A program made the translations under genes and the position numbers. Positions 1 to 10,500 of a DNA stretch of 64,000 bases are shown here, one piece after another. The stretch spans positions 60,753,740 to 60,817,739 of the forward strand of contig CM072516.1 in NCBI GenBank assembly GCA_036898135.1, given 5' to 3'. Every line of letters begins with the position of its first letter. Position 1 is the stretch's first letter. The notes beneath the pieces are model-generated. The model was not told where the DNA came from. It was given only the letters and a program-made list of their open reading frames with translations, and did not search any database. The DNA comes from Oncomelania hupensis. Lineage: Eukaryota > Mollusca > Gastropoda > Littorinimorpha > Pomatiopsidae.

Positions 1-1362
1 CACTGGTGCCATGAAGCAAGAGGTATGGGACATTGTTTCTTTATTGTTTTTAGATTTGAAGATAGATCTCGGGATTATTTGTTTGTTTGTTTCTCTTCTT
101 TTTGTCTGATCCCTTCCACACAACTCATCATCCTATCTATCTCTTTCATTAGTTCTTGCTTTCTGTGAGAGTGACTCAGCTGAGTGCTTTATGAATGTTA
201 ATGGTCTGTTAGTAGTATTTGAGTGAATAGATGACATAAATGATTAAACAAAAACCATTTGGAAAGACAAGACCATCAGTCTACATTCCAAGGTAAGGCT
301 ACTGCGCTCTCTTGTCATCTCCATCTTCCTATACGCTTGTGAAAACATGGACCCTCACAGCAGATCTACAACGAAGAATACAAAGCATGGAGATGAGGTG
401 CTACAGAAGACTTATGGGCATTTCCTAAACCCAGCACATCACAAACGATGAAGTCCGACAGACTATCACACAAGCCACTGGACAATACAATGACCTGCTC
501 GCAGTGGAGAAGAAACGGAAATTCCGATGGTATGGCCACATCACCAGAGCACCAGGCCTTGCAAAGACCATCCTGCAAGGAATGGTGCAATGAGGCAGAA
601 GAAGAGGGAGACAGAAAAAGAGGTGAGAGGACAACATTCGAGAATGGACTGGCTTGACACTGAGCGAAGCCATGAGGGTTGCTGAGGACAGAGAAGAATG
701 GCGTACGCTGGTTAAGCGATCATCTACGACCGTCGAGTTACGGGATAGGATTAAACAAAAATGGCTTTTAAAGGTCCTCTTTGTCAGTGGCAGGTGATTG
801 GTTTTATTGACAGACCATTTTGTTTGGTAGGTGTTGCTGTGCTTGGTTCTGTGCCTGGTGACTGACAAGCACTGTTGGAGCACCTGGTGTCAGATGTATA
901 CCAAACACCTCCCTCAGTCAGGGTAAGCCATTACATGTGGATGTCTGAAGTTTAGCATAATATTGAAAATTCCTGGTTCCTTCATGTATCAGTTGTGTTC
1001 ATGTGATAACTAAGAATTAATGCAACAGGAGAAATGAATCTCGTTGAAACCCAACTGAGAGGAAACATTTATTCAGCACTTTCCATGTTTGTGGCAACTG
1101 TATTTCATCATCATGATCATTTCTTTGCCTTATAGAGTTCTGCTGCAGCATCTGACAGAGAACTGGGAACTGCTGAGCAAGCAGGAACGTCACATGCTTC
1201 GAGAGACGCTGCGCTCTTTCTCTGTCACCAATGATGAGCTTGTCACCCAGGGTAACACCACGCAAGATGGTTTTCAAATCTGCAATGCCACTACCAAGGT
1301 AGGGGTGTTAGCTTGTATAAACCATGACTCCTGTACACTGAAGATAGGAATTATATTATTCT

Positions 1363-1400
<38 letters not shown>

Positions 1401-4400
1401 GGGTTGCATGACAAAACGCACTATATCCAAATTTGTCAAGTTGAGATATTTGGCAGTTTTTAAAGGCAGGCCTTGTAGCAGATATTCCTTATTTGTACTT
1501 ATACTAAAAAAATGAGAACATTAAAGCTTTCTTAAAAACACAAATCACCAAATCAATGTTTGATATCATATTTACTGGACCATTTTTTATATTGACTGTT
1601 TTGACAAAACGCATTATATCCAGCGAAAGGCTATTTCACAAAACGCACTATATCCGTTACCTAGCAAAAAAACTATTTAAAGGTGTCTCAATACTATTTA
1701 AAATTCACTGGATTCACAGCAGATCTCCAACGAAGAATACAAAGCATGGAGATGAGGTGCTACAGAAGACTTCTGGGCATTTCCTATACCCAACACATCA
1801 CCAACGACGAAGTCCGACAGACCATCACACAAGCCATTGGACAACACGATGACCTGCTCACAGTGGTGAAGAAACGGAAACTCCGATGGTATGGCCACGT
1901 CACCAGATCATCAGGCCTTGCAAAGACTATTCTGCAAGGCACAGTGCAAGGAGGTAGAAGAAGAGTGAGACCGAAAAAGAGGTGGGAGGACCACATTCGA
2001 GAATGGACTGGTTTGACACTGAGCGAAGCGATCAGGGCTGCTGAGGACAGAGAAAGATGGAGTATGCTGGTTAAACGATCATCTGTGGTGCCCCTACGAC
2101 CTTCGGGTTACGGGACAGGATAGGATAGGATAGGATAGGATTGGAATAATTATGTAAAGTAAAGTGCAAAGATTATAAGTTTATAGACAATAATAACACA
2201 ATGCTAACCATAATAACTAAAGGTAATACACCTGACTATTAATCAATTATTTTCACCACTGATATTAATTTACTAAATATAATAATAGGCTATTGATATT
2301 AATGAAAGGGATGATAATATTATTATTAACAAGACTTGAGCAATCAATATGAATAAGAATGTGAGTGGTCCTGATATGACTTTAATAGTTAACCGCACTT
2401 TTGTGTTAACAGAAACATTATCTGCTGTTAAAATAAACTCGGTCACACTTTATGTAGCGCATGTCCTACTCCCCTTCCCATCTTTGTCACATCGTATTGG
2501 TCGCCTCCCCGCCCTCTTTCCTAGCCTAGGTGTTACGCAATTTGTGAACAACCCGTAATAATGATGTTCAACAATCAAAAAACTGATCTCGCCTTGTTTA
2601 AGGAATCATAAAACTTCTCTTGATTTAGAGCAAGGTCTGTGGGTGTCAGGTTTGCTGCCAAGCAGCCTTTGCACTCTGCATTGTCATTGTGTGAGTAGGC
2701 AATGGCTGGGATTTTGCCACCACTGGAATGACGTGCTCGCTTCACTATTTCTTTTTTGTGTGTAGTCTTATCCCTCCGTTTTCTCCTCCCTCCAATTGTC
2801 AAATTAACTTCTTCCAAACTGTCATCAAAGTTATCCATCATAAATTTTGACGGATGGCTCCGTTTTATTAAGATTATAAATCAAATGTGCTAAATAAATC
2901 GCTTTGTTTACACTTATCAACGAGACTGGAGGTGTGGCCGGATATAACACTTTCGGGCGATCTGATTGGCTGAACGGATATAGAGCGGTTTGTCAAAAAG
3001 AGGCCGTGGCTCATAGCGCGTTTTGTAAAGAACTGTCATGTTTCGCTGGCCGTTAGTAACGGTTATAGCGCGTTTTGTGAAGAAATATTTTTACAGGCAG
3101 TTGCAGCTATAGGAGCTGAGTGTGCCAAGGGATATAACTCGATTTTGTTACTTTTGGCGTATAGCGCGTTTTGTCATGCAACCCTTCATATATATATATA
3201 TATATAGATATATATAGATATATATAGATATATATATATATGTATATATCAAATAAAAATATTTAACCATCCCAACTGCTTGCTCCACTCATATAATAAA
3301 ACGTTGAGTGGATAACACTTTTAAAAATTTGTTTTCTTTTTATTATAATATAGAAGAGTGACGAAGTACTTTCTGTTCAATCACCAAACAAGCAACCTTT
3401 ATTTCTCCAGCATCCCTTCCCTTTGTGACGATGATTCTTTGTCAAATTTAATTGAATCATGCACTTTCTCTCATCGTGTGCAGCCAACATTTCAGTTTCA
3501 TTAATTTGTGCTAAAGTTGTGAACGGGCTAGTGAGAAGTCTGGTAGACAACGGGTTTTTTAGCTGGATTACTAGTCCATTGGGCGAGTTGGAAATTTTGG
3601 CTTTTCAGAGCCTGTTGATAATCATGATTGAGGCCTGATGTATCAGTAATATATATGTGGTACTATAGCACACTAAGAGTGGATTTGGTTCATGTCCATA
3701 TTGGTTTTGCAGGAGCTGCTACAGAAGATGAGCCAGAGCCATTTCCCATGGGGTTTGCTGGTGTTTCCCATCCTGACAGTGTTTTTGGCCATTGTGGCTT
3801 ACGACATTGTGTCCAGCCCAAATGTCAAAGGTATGCCATAGTTTTTTTCTTTTTAATATTTCTTCTTTGTCACCAACCACTTTGCCCCCCTTTCCCTTTC
3901 CTCCCGTACCCCCCCCATGCTATACCCACCACAAGCCCACATCCTGACCATCTTTTTGACTTCTCCTCCCTTCTCTACCCCTGCTATTTTTTTTGCCATG
4001 CAATAATCAGTCAACAGATGTCAGTCTCTTTATTGTGATAATTTTGGTCGCATGAGAATCTGGTATGATTGCTGCCTGATTTTAAAAAAAGGTCAATATC
4101 CAGTAGAGCAATGCACAACATTTTACCAAGTTTTGAAATATTTTATTATGGTGGAAATGTTGTGTTTGCTAAATAATTGCTGAACTTTTCTTACTTCAGA
4201 GTGATGACAGAGGTTACCGAGTTATTTATTCTAAAACATAAAATAAGCAGGGCGCGAAATTAACTTTTTTCTTTGAGGGTAAACAGGACCCTTAACTTTT
4301 AAAAAGTGAGGGTCCTGTCTGAAATGTGAGGGTCCTAATACATAATAAACAATCGCACATAAAAAAAATTCAAACACATTTTAATAAAACAGAACTTTAA

Positions 4401-4488
4401 TTCCCTCTTTTTATTCATTAACAACGGATATGCTTAAATAAGTACTGGTACTCTATCTGAGTCCCAAATTTTTAATTCGAAAAATAAA

Positions 4489-4570
<82 letters not shown>

Positions 4571-7500
4571 TCTTTTTACTCTTTTTGTATAAAAATGTTT
4601 TGATTAATTACTTTCTCAATTAAAGTCTGTGCATTCATGCCTTGAGAGAGAATAGCTTCGAAAAATCGTTGATCCAGTAATATAGTTGTCTTTACCTTGC
4701 GCAAATGCTTGGTTTCCTCGTTTTTTGGCCTGATTTTTGCACGGCTCACAGATCAACACTTCGACACCATCTTCTCACCGAATTTTTCTGTGCCACGGAA
4801 ATTTCTTAGACCATTCTTCTTGGTAGCTTCTGCTACGTTTTGCTTGCTCGTACTGCTTTTGTTTTTTCTTCCTTTCTTCGTCGTTTTCTGTCGAGGCAGG
4901 TCTTTTTTCCAAAAATGGAAAAGTATTTGCTCTTCTCACTAGCCATTTTCGGGATTCATAGTGAAAGCAGACGCTCGACAGTGAAAATACGAACAGCCCA
5001 TTGATTGGCCAAAAAGCGTGACTCCGAGCCAATAAAAAAAGACGTACTTAATATTATTCAAGGGTAATAACTCGAGTGACAAATACCTCGCATCCAAAGC
5101 AACATATAGCGCGATGGGTAGTACTACTCGACATCGATTTTCGAAGATTTATTATTGCCTTCTACTTTTCACTCAAAAATAATTTTTGCATCGAAGATTT
5201 TTTTCAGTAAAAATGAATTGATTACTCAACTTTGTAACGTAGTTGACATTTTTTTTCCGGGTAAATCGGGCACGCTAGAAATCAAAAGAGCGGGTCCGAA
5301 TCAACATTTGAGGGTAATTCGCCCCGGACCCGCCTTAATTTCGCGCCCTGATAAGTATTATTGTGTGTTGTTTCAGCATCTCGGACAGTTGGCTTTATGG
5401 AAGACTACAGCATTCTGTCGGTGCTGGAGCAAGCTTGGGGCAGGATCACCACATTTATTTACCTCGCTATGAGGTGATTTGCTTTCCAACTTCACTTACT
5501 TTCAGTGGTTTGGGATATTGTTGGTTGTTTGATTTTGTCCATCTCCTTTGCTTTGCCAAGTACTATATCCTGTGGGTTCGGGCACTGAATAGAATATACC
5601 TGATGTTTCCACGCATAAGAGGTGACTAGCAGGGGTGATATCAACCTGGCATCACTGAGTGAAAGTTTTCTACACAGAAGTCACCGGGCAGGGCGGTTTT
5701 CTGTAAGAATAGTATTCTCACTTTAAATTAAGTGCTTTAAATTACCACTGTTTCTGTCACTCTCATTTATTCTTTCTTGTTCCTAATCTGTTCTATCAGT
5801 CTACTATCTTCTATCTTCTTCGCTAGACCAGTCACCTACCCGTTTTCTTCAAAACTCTCCCAAAACTCCCCGTCTGTGTATGGGGGTCTGTTGGGTCAGC
5901 TTGGGGATATTGGACACTTTCTGCCAAATGGTCACAAGGGCTTTCTATGGTATTATTATTTAGCAATGTAGGCATTTTATATGTATGTGTTTTGTTAATG
6001 TTTGATAATGATGTTTATATTCTATTTTGTTCTTGTAAACGGAGGTTCGATAAATTAGAGTACAGCCTCAGCATCCCCTGCATGGGATGCTTTTATTGTA
6101 AAGTGACTGGCTGGTGGAGTGCCTTTATTGTTACCATTAGGGTTGTTTCAGCAGATCTTTTATACGAATCGGAGGCGAGTCCTCTTTCTACCAAGTTGTT
6201 GTCCTGATTCGGCTCTTTGCAGTCCACTGGACTCTATAAACAATTACTAATTAACCAACTAACCGGCCAGGGCGGAGGAACCTCACGTTCCTATAGGTTC
6301 AACAACAAAGTGCTCAGGACCAAGGCGAGCCGAGCCACACTGTACTTGTGGATTTCCGCTATGGCCAAGAGAGGATTGGGCCCAGCTAGGTCTTTCTTGC
6401 CCAAGACATATTATATGATGAAAAGAGCCGCACACTCCATACCAGATCGGTCGTCGCCCGGGTCACCAAGGACCGCACCTTCCGTTGGCCTCCAGGATGG
6501 ACACATAAGTGGGTTACTGATGGACAACTTAGCAAGAACCATGTGAGAAACAACATCGTCATAGGAACCTAGAATGTCAGGACTCTTAATTGTGGAGTGA
6601 AAATTAGAAGAACTGGCCTACGAGCTGGAACACTATCGATGGAACATTTTAGGTATCGGCGAACTGTGCTTGAAAGGCCTAGGTGAAACAACGACCGACA
6701 AAGGCCACAAGCTTTATTTCAGTGGGACAGATGACAGGCACTGAACGCGAAGTTGGATTCTTGGTCCACAAAGACATTATAGCCACTGTCATGGGGTGCT
6801 GCCCAGTCTCCAGTAGACTCATTACCAGCTGCATGAAAGCAGTCTCACCATTATCCAGGCCTATGCACCTACATCAGACTATGATGACAGCAAAGTCGAG
6901 GATTTCTATTAACAATTGCAGGCTGTCCTTGACCAAGTGCTGAGGTAGGACATAGTCATAGTGCAAGGCGACTGGAATGCCAAGGTTGACCAAGATGTTT
7001 ACCACAACTGGGGAGAAATGTGGACCCCAATGCAACAACGAGACAAATAACAGAGGTCTGAGACTGTGCAATTTGCAAGATACAACAATCAGATACTGGC
7101 AAACAAGCTTGATCCCAAAGAAATATCCAGGCAATGGACCCGGCACAATCCCAGAGGGTAGCATCACAAGCTGATTGACTACATCAAGGTCAAGAAACGC
7201 TTCAGACCAAGCGTCAACTTTGGCAAGACACGCACTTTTCCAGGAGCAGACATCGGAAGTGACTACGAACTCGTGCTCAAGCTCACTTGAAGAGAGTAAA
7301 CAAAGCAAAGTGCATCAGGCTGAAGTTCGACCTGGACAAACTGCAAGACTTGGAGGTGGCAGAAATATTCCAAGCGATAATTGGAGGGAAATTTCAACTA
7401 CTGCTCATTTTGGGAGCTGATGAAGTAGATGGCAACATCATGACCACCACATTCAACTCAGTAGTGACAGATGCCACCACTGAGATCCTTGGCAAGCACC

Positions 7501-10500
7501 ACCCAAAGAAGAAACCGTGGATCACACCTGAACTTTTTGACCTGTGTGACAAACGAAGAGAGATGAAAAGGAAAAAGAACATCTCACAGGGAGCTGATGC
7601 CTACCAAAAAATCAACAGTGACAACTGAGAAGGCATGCACACAACAAAGGAGAACTGGATAGAAGATCAATTCCAAGAAATAGAGAACAATCTGAACAAG
7701 AACATCTGTAAGAAGGCCTACCAGACTGTGAAGCAGCTGACAAGTGTTAAACAGCCCAAGGCCTCTGCAATCCAAAGCAAATCTGGTTTGTGCCTTACAG
7801 AAGAAGAAAAAGTCTTGGATAGATAGACAAGAGTACTGCTCTGACCTTAACCACCACACACCAAACGGCGACACATCATTTTTAACATATCCCCAGGACA
7901 GAGAAGAAGAAGAAATGCTCCCAATTCTCTGAGAAAAAGTTGAGGCGTCAGTGCAATCAATCGCTGAAGAAGGGGAAGTCAGCGGGTGTGGACAACATAA
8001 CTGAAGAGTTGCTTCATGCAAGACGAGAAGCGATAATTGACGCTCTGGCCATTACCTGTAAGATCGGGGAGTGGCCTACACCATGGACCCAGTCGCTTGT
8101 CCTCACTCTTCCCAAACAGGATAACCTTCAGAAGTATCAAAACTACCACACCATCAGCCTCATGAGTCATCCTAGCAAAGTCCTCCTGAAAATAATACTT
8201 AACAGGTTGAAACCCCAAGCCGAACAAATCATAGCTCAAGAACAAGGAGGATTCAGGGCAGGATGAAGTTTCACTGAACAGATTTTAAACCTTAGAATAA
8301 TCTGCGAGAAATACCTACAGCACCCACAATCTCTATGTCATGTGTGTGTAGACTTCAAGAAAGCGTTTGACCGAGTCTGACATGCAGCTCTGTGGGCAAC
8401 CATGAGAGTATACAACTTAAGCCCTAACATTATTAGGTCATCAAAGGCCTTTATGACAAGGGTACCAGTGCAGTCCTTCACAACAGCACCATTGGGAACG
8501 GGTTCAGAACAAAAATGAGCGTGCGTCAAGGATGCCTACTCCCTCCAACACTCTTCAACATCTTTCTGGAGTGCCTCATGCCAGATCATAAAGGCACAGT
8601 CTGCAAAGAGCAATCTCCAATCTCCGTTTTGCGGATGACCTTAATGGATTGGCTGGAGAGGAACAAGAACTTGAACAGCTGGTACAGAGGCTTGACACCA
8701 CTTCCAGAGACTTTGGAATGGAAATAAGTGCAGAGAAGACCAAATTGATGACCAACAACACCAATGGCATCAACACGGACATCAAAGTCCAAGACCAATC
8801 TCTCAACAGGATTGCATAGTTTCAAATACTTAGAAGCAATTGTATCAGACAATGGTATTTCGACAGGAAGTCCTCTCCAGGATAGCACTAACAACTACTG
8901 CCCTGACTACTACTGACAAGGTTGAAACTCATTTGGAAAGACAGGACCATCAGTCTGTAAGGTTGCTGCGCGCTCTCTTGTCATCTCAATCTTCCTATAC
9001 TCTTGTGAAACATGGACCTCACAGAGAATACAAAGCATGGAGATGAGGTGCTACAGAAGACTTCTGGGCATTTCCTGTACCCAGCATATCACCAACGACC
9101 AAGTCCGATAGACCATCACACAAACCATTGGACAACATTATGACATTCTCACAGTGGCAAAGAAATTGAAACTCCTATGGTATGGCCATATAACCAGAGC
9201 ATCAGGTCTTGCAAAGACCATCCTGCAAAGAGGCAGAAGAAGTGGGAGACCGAAAAAGAAGTGGGAGAACAACATTCGAGACTGGACTGGCTTGACTGAG
9301 GACAGAGAAAGATGGAGTACGCTGGTTAAATAATAATCTGTTGGGCCAATGACTTTCGAGATAAAGGATAGGATAGATGTGAGAGGTAGCTTAACCCGAT
9401 TTACAAAAGTTTCTTTTGTAGTTTCAGTGGTGCAGGTTTTCTTGTTGCTATTTTAGGGTTTTGTGTCATATTCTTTCATTTAAAACACCACACGGAGTGA
9501 GCATGCTATAATTCTAGCAGCATTGTAGACCCGATTTTCAACATCATCAAAGATGTATGATCTGTAGACTACATGAAATGCAGAACTGAAGATTAGTTTT
9601 AAACTGTTCAAGTTATGTTCACTGTGTAGTTGGAGTGAAGAAAATTTTCCGCGCTATTACAACTGGATGAGAGAGACGGTGGGTCCTAAAGTTCGAGAAT
9701 CTTGGCAGGCAGTGGTGAACCTGGCCTTGTATTTGGTGGATGCTGCCAGTCCCCATTGCCAGTGGATCTATAGCAAAACGCAGCAAGGACTGCTTTGGGT
9801 AAGAAATTTTTTTGAATGTTAAATGTAACATTGAAATGTCTCCCTTGTGGTTTCATTATTGAAATTGTCTGACATTGCTTACATACAAGAGTGACCTGGC
9901 AGCGCAGCTGGTAGGGCGCTGGTTTCATATGCCAAAGGTCACAGGTTTGAGCCCTGCATGTGACTTGAGTATGAGGCTTTTCAGGTCACAGAGGTTGTTT
10001 GTTTTTCCAGGTACTCTGGTTTCCTCTATCCCTACAATAATGGTGTTGGAGGCAGTCATTCTAAATTTCAAAAACTAGAATTAAGAAAAAAAAATGTCAT
10101 GCCCAACTTCTATAATAGCAATCTCTTAAAATCTCCAAGCGTTTGAGTTAGATTCCCCCGTGGAGGTGCCGGGGGTTTCAGTATAAATAGTATCCCCACT
10201 TCCTGGAAATGTAGTGCTTTAAATTCCCACTGTTGCTGTTTTTCTCCTTTGTTCTGTCTCATTCCTACTGTGTTCTATCAATCTACTATACTATTTTCTT
10301 CTCCGCTAGACCAGTCACCTACCTTTTTTCTTGAAAACTCTTCTGGGACAAAACTCCTCATTTGCGTGTGAGGTCTGTTGGATCAGCTTGGAAATATTGG
10401 ACGCTTTCTGCCAGGTGGTCACTGGGGCTTCCTATGATGTTATTATTTGGCGGTGTAGGCATTTTATATGTATGTGGTTTTTTTTAATATATTAATGATG

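Larger units (their letters stand above)
1398..3187. mobile_element. Uncharacterised TIR DNA transposon with subterminal repeat arrays
   Basis: The two ends are inverted copies of GAAGGGTTGCATGACAAAAC, extending to about 30 bp with few mismatches, and both abut (TA)n tracts. The motif ACAAAACGCRCTATA recurs pointing inward at 1411, 1604 and 1638 on the left. Its complement recurs at 2979, 3012, 3064 and 3160 on the right, as expected of transposase-binding sites. The interior carries a nested LINE fragment (1709-2141) and a minus-strand ORF remnant (2575-2841). I cannot name the superfamily, and the TA-rich flanks hide the target duplication. It sits in a TMEM214 intron. Confidence 0.75.
4248..5350. 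mobile_element. hAT-like element with CAGGGCGCGAAATTAA ends
   Basis: The left end CAGGGCGCGAAATTAA is exactly inverted at the right end (TTAATTTCGCGCCCTG). The 5 bp outside each end are identical (ATAAG), which gives the target duplication. Short GAGGGT motifs lie just inside both ends. The interior holds a (TC)n tract and a minus-strand fragment resembling the N-terminus of ZNF862/TTF-type hAT proteins. CAGGG ends suit hAT; the 5-bp duplication is shorter than the usual 8 bp, so the assignment is tentative. The right end stops 26 bp before a TMEM214 splice acceptor. Confidence 0.8.

Noticed and set aside
425..883. 152-aa minus-strand frame
   Set aside because: It is the antisense shadow of LINE copy A and overlaps a TMEM214 exon on the other strand.
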